Of a stretch of 64,000 nucleotides of DNA, positions 1-11,376 are shown piece after piece. A program made the translations under genes and the position numbers. Below the pieces are notes generated by a model. It had not been told where the DNA came from. It saw nothing but the letters and a program-made list of their open reading frames with translations, and did no database searches. Numbering within the stretch: position 1 is the first letter of the stretch; every line of letters starts with the position of its first letter. This DNA comes from Salvia splendens (taxonomy: Eukaryota; Streptophyta; Magnoliopsida; Lamiales; Lamiaceae), in assembly GCF_004379255.2 (NCBI RefSeq), contig NC_056041.1:17639559-17703558 (forward strand). The letters run 5' to 3'.

Positions 1-566
1 TGGCTCCGTTTGGATTTCTCTCTTCCCCTCCACACCTCCCCCTAAGCGTGATATGGGCGGTGCATATGCCCTTATAATCGTCGTTACTTTTAATATAGCA
101 TCTTCAATATTACAGCGACATACATCGAGCTTGAATATTCTCTTTTGATTGATGTTAGCATGATCTCTTGTCGATTTGCTTCCATTCTGGTTTTATGCGT
201 TTCTCTTTGGAGAATTTATCTTTGTATCGAAGCTACAGGGTTTGGATGCCTCTTGTAACACGTTATGATATTCGCAGCTGCAGCTTGCCTTCTTTTTACT
301 CAAACAGCTTATATTATATTCCTATTGCCTTTTCTTTTCTGGGTGCATTTTCTTTTTCTCTGTCTTTTCATGATGCTGATTTTTCTTTTTGGTTGATCTA
401 CTATTTACCTAATTGGGGGTTTCGCATGAAATTCATTAATTATCAATCTTTCCTCTGAATTGGATACTTGACCTAATATTTCTGCGACATAATTCTTGCA
501 GATAATGGTAGTATAAGTATTTAATTTATTTCGGTGTGTACCAATTTTCAGGTTTGTCCTATCATT
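1..566. other. T-rich non-coding left edge
   Basis: I recognise no gene here. The stretch is pyrimidine-rich on the plus strand and has an open frame of 96 codons (168-458) with low-complexity, Phe/Ser/Leu-rich content that looks like intron or UTR rather than protein. It could be a 5'-UTR intron of a gene beginning to the left of the window, but no acceptor or coding exon confirms this. It ends at the TTA target site of the Harbinger element at 570. Confidence 0.3.
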
Positions 567-879
567 TTAGGGCATCCGCAGTGGTGCGGATGTCCCGGCG
601 CTCTTCCCCGCGGAATTCCCACTGTCACGTCATAAGGACTTCCCACTGCTCTGCCACGTCATAAGGACTTCTCACTGCACAGTGGCGGAATTCCCCTGCG
701 GAATTTCCGACGGAATTCCCACATTAAAAAAAAATCACAAATACACAAATTAACCAATTTTCGGAAGTAAACAAGTTACGGAATTAAAATTCCGACACAA
801 ATAGGGAAAAAAATCCATTAAAAAAAGAAAAGAACATTTCACCAAATTTTTAAAAAAAATACATTTCAATAATTAAAAA

Positions 880-1948
880 CTACATCAACGACGACCCTAC
901 GCTGCCACACTTCTTCGATAATATCGTTCTGGAGTCGAACGTGAGCTTGTTTTTGGCGCATGTCGCAAATGCACGGACTCGCTCGACGTCGTCATGAGGT
1001 ATCCCCATGCGTACATTGCTCGTGGCCACGCCGTGGCTTGGACCCGCAGCGTCAGCATCATCATTGGCCCAATCGGTCAGTGCTGGGCCTTCATCTTCGA
1101 TGATCATGTTGTGCATGATAATACATGCGTACATGATGTCGGCGATGCTGTCAACGTACCACAGCCGTGACGGACCCTTCACTACCGCCCATTGAGCTTG
1201 GAGCACACCAAATGCCCGCTCCACATCCTTGCGCGCTGCCTCCTGACGTTGCGCAAAGTATACCTTCTTCTCATCCGTTGGGCATCTGATTGTCTTCACA
1301 AAGACGGGCCACATCGGGTATATTCCATCCACCAAATAATAGCCCATGTTGTGCTGGTTGCCGTTGGCGACGAAGTCGATGGCCGGACCGACGCCCATGC
1401 ACTGTTCGTTGAAAAGGGGCGACGACTGGAGGACGTTGATGTCGTTGTTCGCCCCGGCTACTCCAAAATAGGCATGTCAAATCCACAACCGGTAGTCAGT
1501 TACCGCTTCAAGGATCATCGTAGGATTCTTGGCCTTGAAACCGGTAGTGTACAGCCATTTCCAGGCAGCGGGGCAGTTCTTCCATTCCCAGTGCATACAA
1601 TCTATACTGCCCAGCATCCCCGGGAAGTCGTGCTGAGACCCGTGCATATCTAGCAGAGCCTGACAATCTTCGGGAGTAGGCTTCCGAAGATATCTATCCC
1701 TGAATATCTCCCTCACGCCCTGACAAAAATACTTCAGGCAATCGCGGGCTGTCGACTCGCCGATGTGGAGGTACTCGTCGAACATGTCCGCCGCACCTCC
1801 GTACACCAACTGCCTGCAGTGCACTTCTGGATCGGCATGTGGCCGGGTTTAACTGTTGCATCCTCCCGCACCTTGAACTACTCGTATCGACACTCCAAAG
1901 CGCCAACGATACGCATAAACAGCGGCCGATGCATCCTAAACCGTCGCC
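880..1948 (-). pseudogene. Harbinger transposase, C-terminal part, broken
   Basis: This is the minus-strand remnant of a DDE_4 (HARBI1-like) nuclease, the enzyme that cuts and joins Harbinger DNA. Visible motifs are GSIDCMHW (first Asp), YYLVDGIYP (second Asp) and KDVERAFGVLQ (Glu). Lesions seen by comparison with the copy at 17.6-18.9 kb are: a deletion of about 7 bp near 1825 that shifts the frame; a TGA at 1477, where the related copy at 32 kb has Trp in the motif IWHAYFG; and a 1-bp deletion near 967 that garbles the C-terminus. The N-terminal part lies beyond the LTR, at 5785-5997. It is not functional. Confidence 0.9.
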
Positions 1949-2887
1949 GGAATTGTAACACCCCTTACCCGGTAGGTAACCCACCGAATAAGTGATGTCA
2001 CGTTTCAGTATCGAAAACCCGTGCTGAAATTTTTCCTTTTTCTTTTTAGCTTAAAAGCATAATTAAAATCTATTACATTTAAAAACTTAACATTTATCCA
2101 GCGGAAGGTTAAAGATTAAACTATTACATAACATGCCACGACTACTAAACCAAGTTGACCACCAGTGACTCGCCAAAGATGCAAAGCTGCGCAACACCAC
2201 TGACATAATGTCGACTCTAACCTGCAGGGGGGAAAGAGGGGGAGTGAGCTCGAAAGCCCAGTAGCAATATCCAAACTACAGAATCCAACCCTCTCAGCTA
2301 AGACAATAGTAACTATAATAACTATATTATTTCCTTTTTAATCTTTTGCTTGTTTTCATTTCAATTTCACAGATTTCCAAAATTACTTACAATCACATTA
2401 TATCAAACTTATTTGTATTATCGTCATACAACTTTTCCATATATTCTTACTCATGTCTCTTCAGAGATTTCATTCTTAATGCCATTTCCTTATTATCTTG
2501 ACTTATTATTACAATATATATATTCCAAATTCTCAGAATTTTCACACCAAAGCATACCTGTTCATATACCCATATATATTCATCATATCATCCTCGTCAT
2601 ATTTCTCTTATGGTCTCTTGATAACATATTCATATATTTATTTCTATACTACAACATTTTCATTGTATCTTATAGCTTTGGTTTCTCCAGATTTCGCATA
2701 TCATCATATATCATTTCGTATCACATTTTTCTCATTTTACCATTTATTTTCGTATACTATTCTTCCGTGTTAATTACCCCGAGCGGGGACCGTTCAACAT
2801 AAAATATCATTTCCTCCGTGAGGACTGATCAACAATCATATCATATATCATATTTCACAAATCACATATCACATATCACATATTACA

Positions 2888-3345
2888 GATCCTTTATTCA
2901 CAAGTCATCAGATATTAATTTTTTCTTATCTTATCATATATTACAGATCATTTATTCAGAAATCATCAGATATTATTTTATCTTATATTATCATATATCT
3001 CATATTACAGATTACAGATCATTTATTCAGAAATCATCAGATATTATTTTATCTTATATTATCATATATCACAGATTACAGCTTACAGATCATTTATTCA
3101 GAAATCATCAGATATTATTTTATCTTATATTATCATATATCACATATTACAGATTACAGATCATTTATTCAGAAATCATCAGATATTATTTTATCTTATA
3201 TTATCATATATCACAGATTACAGCTTACAGATCATTTATTCAGAAATCATCAGATATTATTTTATCTTATATTATCATATATCACAGATTACAGATTACA
3301 GATCCTTTATTCAGAAATCATCAGATATTATTTTATCTTATAGCC
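2888..3345. repeat. Tandem array, 71-bp unit, inside the LTR
   Basis: The motif GATCATTTATTCAGAAATCA recurs at 2888 (divergent), 2946, 3017, 3088, 3159, 3230 and 3301. After the first 58-bp step the spacing is exactly 71 bp. Each unit continues into a TATTATTTTATCTTATATTA run and a short ATCACAGATTACAG sub-repeat. An open frame crosses the array although 71 is not a multiple of three; this reflects low complexity, not coding. Confidence 0.93.
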
Positions 3346-3432
3346 CCAATATCTACTTGGTTTCAGGCAGGGTACACGGACCAGATCAGAAACAGAATCA
3401 GATGCAGACGCGGATTTTGTCCTCGAGAGGAC

Positions 3433-3560
3433 TCCGCACAGACCACCCATAGGGTGCAGACAGATAATCAGACCACCCATGAGGGTGCAGACATATAATC
3501 AGACCACCCATGAGGGTGCGGACAGATAATTAGACCACCCATTAGGGTGCAGATCAGACA
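3433..3560. repeat. Short tandem repeat of about 34 bp in the LTR
   Basis: Four consecutive copies of a unit containing AGACCACCCATGAGGGTGCA lie just after the 71-bp array. Copies differ by single bases (CATAGGG, CATGAGGG, CATTAGGG). The unit contains the small palindrome ACCACCCAT..AGGGTG. No protein is implied. Confidence 0.85.
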
Positions 3561-5784
3561 GATCAGATAGGGGCCCATCAGATAACAGACGATCCTCGCT
3601 TCGGTTATCCAGAAGACGAGTGATCACAGATAATGCAGCGCTGCTGTCCTATGGCATGCCAATTGTACCCAACACATATGACCAAGCAAACAGGACGTTT
3701 TATTTCATATTCTTCTTTCAAATCTCTTTTTCACATTTATTCCATTTCCAAATATCACTTCAGATAATCATTCTTATCGAATTCACAGACACTCTTTTTC
3801 ATATATATTCAGATATTTTTTTTCATAATCTATTCAGACATATTTCACATTATTCAGATCTTCATAATTTATTACACTTCATTGCATATCATATCCATTG
3901 TCTTTATTCATATTCGTACCATTTTTTTTCCACAGATCATTCATATTAAAATTAATAAGAATCATAATAATCCACATATTAAATTATAAGCATATTTAAG
4001 CACATTATTTAAACATCTCACATATAATCACATTATAGCACACATCATCTCAACCTAAAGAATCGAAAACCATAGAGAGGATACGCTACCTCGCAGGCTT
4101 ATGAACATAAGCCTATTTCACCTTGATACTTCTCTACCCTCTAAATCCACTCCTTTGTGATCAAAACGCACTATATGCTCCTTCGCTTTATGCATAATAT
4201 AAATAGCGTACCAATTAATAACTCATATTTACCCATGATCATGTTTTCATCATTAAATCATCTAAATAAATTAATTTGCTATATTAACTTAAATCATCTA
4301 ACTATACAACTGCACTGGACTGATTCGTCATAAAAATTCTATATTCATTCGGAAGGATTTAGAGGCTTGACCTAATATTTTTAAATGCCCAAAGAAGTAT
4401 AGTTTATAATCCAACAAGATTCATTCAAAAATTTCTAATGGTTTGAGAGATATTCTCCTTTTACCAGAGACTAACAAAATCGAACAGTTTCTGGCAACAT
4501 TTTCTACACAATTTTTATAAATAGTATTTGTACTCTTTAATTAGTCACAAAATTCAGAGAACAACGAGACACCTTATAGTTAATTTAGAAATTATGAAAT
4601 CAAGTTTTCATTGACCTTAAATGCCCTGAATAATTCGGATAGAACATACTAAAATATGGCAGTTTACCACAATTTTGACAGTTTCCGGCGGTATTGTCTT
4701 AACAATTTATACATGCAGTAACTGAACTCCTAAATTCTCCATAAAATTCAGGGGACCTCAAGACTAAATATAGTTATTTTTAAAATTGTTAAACAAAAGT
4801 TTTAACCTTTCTTAAAATGCTTAATAATTCAAACTAGGAGGCGGCAGATTAGAGAGTTTGATTCTTCTCAAGCTTTTATCTCAAACCCAACCATTCCACA
4901 TCAAATATCATCAATTCAGCTCCCCCCTGTTCAATATTCATCCAAATTCACATCCATGTAATCAAACTTCTAATTCAAATATCAAACAACGACAAATGAA
5001 GGCCTATGATCGCGTAAACGTCAATATATCGAAATTTAATCGGTTAGTTTTCCTACCCCCGAGTGAATGAAATTTCAGCCCTTCAACATCAACATATACT
5101 CAAGTTCAAGGTATAAAAATAGAATAGGAAGAAAGGGCTACCTCGATTTGCTGGCGGATACAAGATTACCCGATCGATTTACCGATTAAATGACAAATAT
5201 TTGGAAATTAAAAAGCTTAAGCTTTTGGTCTTCCATGGAGAGGGGGAGGACGTGCTTGTGGCTGAAATGAGGGGGGGTTTGGAGTTGATGATAGACAAAA
5301 GAATTCTCTAGAGAATTCTAATCATTATTTAATTATTTAGTTAGTTTTTAAATAAATTAATTATCTTGTAACATTTTATTGCCCTATCATATGATATCAC
5401 ATTTAGGAACTCTTTATATCATCATTTAGCATTTAAATTCTAGTTTAAGGCAAAATTATTCCTGTCTATATCTTCAAAAGTTTCGCCGATCGTTTTCGTT
5501 AAAAACTGAAATTATCGGCGATAGAAATTTTTTTTAATTACCTTCAAATGGCCCAAAACAATTCCTCACATTATCAACAATTATTCTAGGCCATAATTTG
5601 TAATTTATAAAATTATTACCCCTTAGCTTCGATTTATGATTTTACACGGACAAAAGAAATTGCCGAAAATTGACTAATCGGCATTTCGTATCAAATTTAT
5701 ACCTTACGGTTTAACTTAACTACTATTCCTCACCACATATCCAAACCTTTTATTGGTGCCTATAATTCGGGATGTTACAGGAAT

Positions 5785-5997
5785 AGGTTCTCCCCAAACC
5801 GTGGCTCCGGAGCAAAGTAGTCATCGTACAACCGACGATGGGCAGCGAGATGGTCGCGGGATACTATAGTGCGACGATGGATGGGTCGAGGCACCGCCGG
5901 CGCCAACCGCTTGTTCCTCTCTCGCTGCGGCCTCCCGCACATGTGCCCAAATCCGAGCCATAGGGTCTTCGTGATGGCCACTACCACTACCAGCCAT
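5785..5997 (-). pseudogene. Harbinger transposase, N-terminal part, broken
   Basis: The minus-strand ATG at 5997 opens a Gly/Ser-rich start (MAGSGSGHHEDP) like the start of copy 2 (MADSGSGSG). The conserved segment RPIHRRTI...DHLAAHRRLYDDYFA follows, but in another frame, so there is a frameshift near 5905. Directly upstream on the minus strand is an AT-rich leader. The frame would continue at 1948 if the LTR were absent. Confidence 0.85.
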
Positions 5998-6315
5998 TAC
6001 TATTATATAAAGAAATTTAAAGACAGAGAAACTTGTTAAAACAAGTGGTGTGAATGAAGTGAAATTCATCGAGCAGTATATATAGACATTACAAAAAAAA
6101 AATTGGTATTCCGCGCGTAATTCCGCGGGAGTCGATGCAATGGCGGACGTCCCTGCGGAATTCCGCGCGGAATTCCGCGGAAGGCCCCGGACCTGCCACG
6201 TCCTCAGCTGAATTCCGTATCCGCGCCATTCGTGCCTAATGGCGGACGTCCGCCACGGAATTCTGGCAAATTCGTGGGAATTCCGCTGCGAAGTCCACCA
6301 TTGCGGATGCTCTTA

Positions 6316-6733
6316 GCGTTTTAGCTAAAACATCTGAAGTCTCAATCTTTAGTGTAATTGCACAAGGGTATCTAAATAACATCACTTTAAAATGTCTTGC
6401 AAAAATTTTCCAAACAAATATTCTCCTAGACTTTTGATAGAAAAGATAAAATGAAACAAAAATTAGAAGCTAACTCTGCCAACAATTTTTGAGTGCGATT
6501 GTTCTTGAGGTGTTCAGTCAAGTATTATCCCATGATTGTGGCACAACCCTCCTTGGTCGTTGTTACTGATGTTGATATGATCACGAGCTAACAGAATAAT
6601 GATCAAAGCTATAAAACTAAAGAAGAAATACAACCCGGAAATCTAATACTACAACTCAAGAAGAATTGAGCTTTGATTTGGTTCATCTCGATCACTAAAT
6701 TTCAACCTGAATTGGATAAAAAAATCACTTTTA
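6316..6733. other. Intergenic spacer
   Basis: AT-rich sequence between the Harbinger element and a small MITE. I see no open frame, RNA gene or repeat structure that I can name. Confidence 0.5.
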
Positions 6734-6971
6734 CTCCATTCGTTTCTATTATGTATTCTAATTTTTTTAGTCTATCTCATCTTAATTATAACACTTTATT
6801 TTTATCACTTTTGGTAGTGAATCCCGCATTCTACTAACTCAATCTCACTTACATTTTATTATATATAACTAATAACTAAAAGTAAGACTCGCATTTCACT
6901 AATTTTTTTGACTCACTTTCTATTACTTCTCTTAAAATCTGAGTGGGACACATATTAGGAGACGAATGGAA
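6734..6971. mobile_element. Stowaway-like MITE
   Basis: The ends are CTCCATTCGTTTC and, inverted, GACGAATGGAA, next to TA dinucleotides. The length of about 240 bp, the AT-rich non-coding interior and the TA target site fit a Tc1/mariner-derived Stowaway MITE. The termini are diverged from the usual CTCCCTCCGT. Confidence 0.7.
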
Positions 6972-7115
6972 TACTATATTATTAATGTGCCCTGTTATTT
7001 ATTATTATATTATTTCAATTACTTTTTCTCATTCTCTTTTACTTTACTAATAATGCATTAAAACTTGTACTACTCCAATTAGTCTATTTGTATTGAGTGG
7101 GATAAAGTAATAAAC

Positions 7116-7775
7116 TAGGGATGTCAGGATAGCCCGCAACCTGTGGGCTAGCCCGAATAGCCCGGTAAATTTACAGGGTTAGGGCCAAAAATTCTAGCCC
7201 GGTAAAATTAATACCCGATAAGCCGCACTCGATTAACCAGCAACCCGTTAGGGTCAGACCCGAAAATCCGATAAAATTTCTATTATTCTATTTTTTTTAC
7301 TCCTATTTCGACGCTTCATTGACTAATTTTATGATATAGATAACTAAAAAAATAGCTTTCACTTTTATATTAAATATACAAATTATATATTGAATTTTTA
7401 TTAATATTATAATTAATAAATAAATTAAACTCACTAAAAAATATTTAAATTTCTAAATCATACATTAAAATTTCACAAAATATCTCAAATATTAGTATTT
7501 GATCATATTTGTCTCAAATTTATCGTAACTAAATATTTTATATTTTATAAATATAACTAATTTTCATCATGATTTATTGGATTGTTCGCATCTTAATCTT
7601 ATCGGTAGAAACCCGATTAATTCACTGGGCTAGCCCGAAACCCGAGCTTTTAGGGTTAGGGTCGAACTTTTATAACCCGAAAGAAATCACAACCCGGTTA
7701 GCCCGCACCCGATTGACCCGCAACCCGAGTAGGGTTGGCTCGAAACCCGATGGGCCGGCCCGATTGACATCCCTA
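7116..7775. mobile_element. hAT-type MITE with 8-bp duplication
   Basis: The inverted ends are TAGGGATGTCA and TGACATCCCTA, flanked by a perfect 8-bp duplication TAATAAAC (7108-7115 and 7776-7783). The subterminal regions carry repeated GGGCTAGCCCG, CCCGATT and AACCCG words in both orientations, typical of transposase-binding subterminal repeats in hAT elements. The centre (about 7300-7560) is AT-rich and no transposase is encoded, so the element is non-autonomous. Confidence 0.9.
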
Positions 7776-7783
7776 TAATAAAC

Positions 7784-8299
7784 AATGGTTTATCCAATGG
7801 TTGGGGCAGGGACTAAAATCCGGAAATTTCGGTAGATAACTAGCGATCTTGCATAAAACTGTCGGGTTTTCAAGTTTATTTTTTCATGTTATCCATTCAA
7901 TTTTATTTATAACTAGCTTAGTGACATTAAGAGGTACTGTACCTTGGTTATAGCAAATTTATTAGCACACCATTGCAGAGATCAAATCTTGATAATCTCA
8001 ACCCTCCGATTGATTCCATAACAAATTATTAACATAGCTCCATATCATAAGTAAAGTAAACATATGTATCCTCGTTTCAACAATAATAAACTAGTATCAG
8101 ATCTAACAAGAGTCAGAGGATCTCCCAAACCCCACATGTTAAGCCATCTGTACACCCAATTAACAATCCAAACACACTAATCAAGATTCAAGAGTGTCAC
8201 TAATCAACTTTGACAGATGATGATAATGATCAAGAGTTAGATACTACCTATATTGATGGAAAATCAGTAGTAGCAGTTGAATTGGAGTAAAACAAGAAT
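7784..8299. other. Spacer and probable 3' UTR of the calmodulin-like gene
   Basis: Non-coding. The part adjacent to 8300 should contain the 3' UTR and polyadenylation region of the minus-strand calmodulin-like gene. No other structure is seen. Confidence 0.5.
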
Positions 8300-8926
8300 T
8301 CAAATCGGTAAAAAAGTCCTTCCAAGGCCGTGCCTCATCATCTTCTTGAACTCCTCAAAATCAACCATCCCATCTCCATCAACATCCACCTTTCTGATCA
8401 TCTCCTTGCAGTCCTCAATCTTGCTCCCCTCACTGAATCCCAAGGAGGACAGAACCATCCCCAATTCCTCCACCGTGATCCGCCCGTCTTTGTTCCCATC
8501 GAACACATCAAACGCATCTCTCAAATCCCCATCCCCATCCCCTCCCTCCGCCGCCGCTGATTCTCCACCTCCGCTGCCATCCATGGACTCGTAGAGCTTG
8601 CAGAATTCATCGAAGTCGATGAGGCCGTCGCCGTTGAAATCCACCTTGTCCACCATGTCCTCTACGTCCTTCTCTCCCGCCAAAATCCCCATGTTGTGGA
8701 GAGACTCCCTCAGCTCCTGCTTCGTGATGAATCCGTCCTTGTTCTTGTCGAACGTCGCGAACACGCCTCTCAGCCCTCCGATCGGCGCCGGAGGAGGAGG
8801 AGGAGGGGAGGCGGGGGGATCTTTGAGTGAATTGAGCCATGGAGAGAGGAGGTTCTTGGTGGGGGAGAGGAGGGTGTAGAGGAGGCCGAGGAGGAAGAGG
8901 AGAAAGTAGAGCACCACTGCAATCAT
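8300..8926 (-). CDS. Calmodulin-like protein with N-terminal membrane anchor
   Basis: A single-exon frame of 208 residues for a calcium sensor. Residues 2-22 are a hydrophobic segment that should anchor it to an endomembrane, followed by a Pro-rich linker (about 38-49). There are four EF-hand loops: 60-71 (DKNKDGFITKQE), 96-107 (DFNGDGLIDFDE), 143-154 (DGNKDGRITVEE) and 181-192 (DVDGDGMVDFEE). Each has acidic residues at positions 1 and 12 and Gly at position 6, so all four look able to bind calcium. A Gly/Ala/acidic spacer (117-134) separates the two lobes. The layout matches the Arabidopsis CML3/4/5/7 group, of which CML4 and CML5 are membrane-tethered. The ATG is preceded by an A-rich leader with CAACAACAAAC. 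Family assignment is firm; the exact orthologue is not. Confidence 0.95.
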   Translation of the reverse strand: MIAVVLYFLLFLLGLLYTLLSPTKNLLSPWLNSLKDPPASPPPPPPAPIGGLRGVFATFDKNKDGFITKQELRESLHNMGILAGEKDVEDMVDKVDFNGDGLIDFDEFCKLYESMDGSGGGESAAAEGGDGDGDLRDAFDVFDGNKDGRITVEELGMVLSSLGFSEGSKIEDCKEMIRKVDVDGDGMVDFEEFKKMMRHGLGRTFLPI

Positions 8927-10289
8927 TTGTGTTTCTTTTGTTTGTTGTTGTTTTCTTTCTCAGAATTGATGTAATAGCAACACCAATTTAGGAGAGAGAG
9001 AAAATGGGGGGTTGGAGTGGAAGGAAAATTGAAAGGGCTAATAAATATGATGGAAGAGTTTGTAGATCCCACAAACCGCGTGAAACTGTCATAACTGTAA
9101 AAAAATAGTTTTGATGGAAGGGGTGATTTAATGACACTACTTAATTAGTGGAACTTGCTCTTCTTTAATTTATAATTAGATTGGATTTTTAATCGAGCGG
9201 TTACAAATGTGGATGTGCCCTCAAGAATTTGTGTGGACTCACTCACATCCACATGCTTAAGCATGGCATGGTTTCCAGTCGGAGGCAGATGCTGCCCTCA
9301 AGTCCACACAAAAGCATAATATATATAAGTACATAATTACAAATTATGTGATATACGAACGAATTAAAAATACTCGACATATAAATAGAGAAATTGATGA
9401 TATTATACTTTGATTGTGAGAATTTAGGGATGAGAGGTAAAAGATGGAGTGAGCCCATTAATTAATAATATTATGGATGGCCTAATGTCTTACCTCATTT
9501 TCTTTAACCCTTGATGCCAAATCACACATATCGCGACAGTTTCTTCATATATCAAGATTCTATTCGAATAAACGTTAACATTGGGAGATTCCCATTGTCC
9601 CTGAGGGGTAAGTCGGTCTTTTCCATATGCGGTTTTATTTCATCACAAAGACAAACTCACAACTCTCACTAACGCATATCAATTGTAGTAATTCACATTG
9701 TTGCAAATTGGAATTATTTTTGTCACATTAATGTCTTCCAAAATTACGTTGACATATGTGATACCATAACCACATGCGTATACGCATCCGCATATATATT
9801 AAAGTAGTAAAATTTTTATGTTGCGTCTCTCAATATCAGTGTGTGTACGTTTTAAATATAACAAATATATTTAAAACGTAATTAATATGTAAGATGTACT
9901 AACTCGCACCATAATTTAAAAAAAAAAATAGTACTCATTTTAGAATAGACTCCCCCTTTCATTGACTCGTAATTAATAAGTCTTGGAAGACTTGACAAGT
10001 CTATACTTTTTTATTCAGTTGAGGTCAAATGAAAATTCCCCATACAAAAGTATTTAATTCAGATTGACATTGTCTTCGAAACATAAAATGGAATGCCACT
10101 TTTTGAATATTTCATAGACTCTAGACAATGGTTGAAGAAACATGAAAATATAATGAATATTTAAATCTCTTAATTAATATTGGAAATATTCTTATTCAAT
10201 TATCAAAACAAGTTGCTTGTTTCGGGCATAGGCCAATAATTAGAGATCATTTAAACAGCCAAAATTGGAACACGCGCGATTGTAATTAG
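8927..10289. other. Promoter side of the calmodulin-like gene and spacer
   Basis: The first 130 bases or so are the presumed 5' UTR and promoter of the minus-strand calmodulin-like gene; on that strand a pyrimidine-rich TCTCTCTCTCC tract lies about 60 bases upstream of the ATG. No convincing TATA box was found. The rest is AT-rich spacer with no gene that I can support. Confidence 0.45.
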
Positions 10290-10292
10290 TAA

Positions 10293-11209
10293 GAGTGTCC
10301 ACGAGAACACCTAAATAGCCCCGTCCCCTTTTTTGTCCACGGCTTCAAAAATTTGTTTCTGCCATTATGGTGGACACTTCCAATAGTCCCAATCTTTTTT
10401 TTTCATTTATGTTTAATTCAATTATAATTAAATCTATCGGACTATACGCAATTAGAAGAAAACGGCTATACGTGAAGAAATTAAAATTAAACACTAAATT
10501 TTCGTCGTATTAAAGTACATGCAAAATTATACAACGAAAATTTAATCTAGTGCAAATCACAAAGGTGTTCACACTGCGCCGCCTCCCCTACGTGCCCAAA
10601 CTTCTTCAATCACATCGGCCTGGAGTATGGTATGTGCTGTGGTCCTGCGCATATCAGTAAAACGTTGGATCAAATATTCATTGGATGGTCTCGTTGGATT
10701 ATCCACAAAGTAATCAGCCGTTAGACGCTGGTGCGCACCGAGGTGGTCTCGTTGGATGGTCCGCCGATGAGTAATCGCACGAGAGATCGCGGCCTCCGCC
10801 TCCTCCGCCAAGCGCGCCGCATCCTCCTGGGCGGCTTGGTGTTGCACCTCTTGAATCAGAGAATTCCACGCGCCATTCCACAAATTGTCCATTTCAGTCC
10901 ACAAATTCTAGTGAGAAAGTTTGAGTGATGAAGAGTTGGAATAGTGTGAAAATAATGAATGGAATGAGGTGTATTTATAGGTGAATTAAATTGAATTAAA
11001 AAAAATATTTTCGCATATGGACCGGAGCGCCGGGCACCGCCCCACTATAGCCGGCGCGCCTATTCGCCGCGTCCGCCCCAGACCGGCGCGTCCTCGCCCC
11101 GAAGAGGCCAGATGACCGTCCGCCTCGGGCGGACGTGCTCCCCACTATAGATAGCCCCGGGATCGCCCCCGCCGGGGCTATAGGCGCGGCAGTCTCATAG
11201 TGGATACCC
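10293..11209 (-). mobile_element. Internally deleted PIF/Harbinger element
   Basis: The ends GAGTGTCCAC and, inverted, GTGGATACCC are flanked by the 3-bp duplication TAA (10290-10292 and 11210-11212 on the plus strand). At 917 bp it is about half the length of the ORF2-only elements in this window. Its right third (11020-11190) is GC-rich with inverted GCCCCG/CGGGGC words, as in other Harbinger subterminal regions. It carries one short frame joining the two ends of a transposase. Confidence 0.85.
10569..10904 (-). pseudogene. Deletion-fused Harbinger transposase ends (111 aa)
   Basis: The N-terminal part (THRRTIQRDHLGAHQRL, residues about 46-62) matches the start of the other transposases in the window (PIHRRTI..DHLAAHRRLYDDYFA). 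The part after residue 73 (RFTDMRRTTAHTILQADVI and then EEVWARRG) matches their last 30 residues. The whole DDE catalytic core between them is missing. The fusion is in frame and uninterrupted, so a peptide could be made, but it would have no nuclease activity. Confidence 0.8.
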
Positions 11210-11376
11210 TAAATCACATAAAGGATTGTGTGGATATAACTTATTAATAGTTAATTGGGATCTCACATAAATTTCAATGTATTTGTTTTATTTCCCAAAA
11301 CAAAAATTTGCATGTGTGAAACCATGCATGTCATGCTTAAGCATTTGCTTTTATTTTGATAAACAAAAATATTCAA

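Larger units (their letters stand above)
1954..5779. mobile_element. Solo LTR, about 3.8 kb, nested in the Harbinger transposase
   Basis: The insertion begins TGTAACACCCC and ends GGATGTTACA. It is flanked by a perfect 5-bp duplication GGAAT (1949-1953 and 5780-5784), and removing it restores the sequence of the uninterrupted copy at 18.64 kb. TG...CA ends with a 5-bp duplication define an LTR-type insertion. I see no gag, protease, reverse transcriptase or integrase frame and no second LTR inside, so this is best read as a solo LTR left by recombination. LTRs starting TGTAACACCC and several kb long are known in Ty3/gypsy chromoviruses (Tekay/Del type); that lineage call is an inference. Much of the 3.8 kb is AT-rich and pyrimidine-rich and holds two tandem arrays. 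Confidence 0.85.
570..6312 (-). mobile_element. PIF/Harbinger element (copy 1), split by a solo LTR
   Basis: The left end begins GGGCATCCGCAGTGG and the right end is the inverse, CCATTGCGGATGCTC. Both are flanked by a 3-bp TTA duplication (567-569 and 6313-6315), the classic PIF/Harbinger signature. Without the nested LTR and its duplicated 5 bp the element is about 1.91 kb, nearly the same length as copy 2 at 17.3 kb. It holds only a broken transposase on the minus strand and no Myb-like ORF1, so it cannot move by itself. The terminal regions are GC-rich with repeated GGAATTCCG-type palindromes. Confidence 0.93.

Noticed and set aside
168..458. 96-codon frame at the left edge
   Set aside because: T-rich composition and no recognisable motif; looks like intron or UTR.
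2350..3498. Long open frames (150 and 226 codons) in the solo LTR
   Set aside because: Low-complexity Ile/Ser/Tyr/His-rich translations of an AT-rich tandem array; no protein character.
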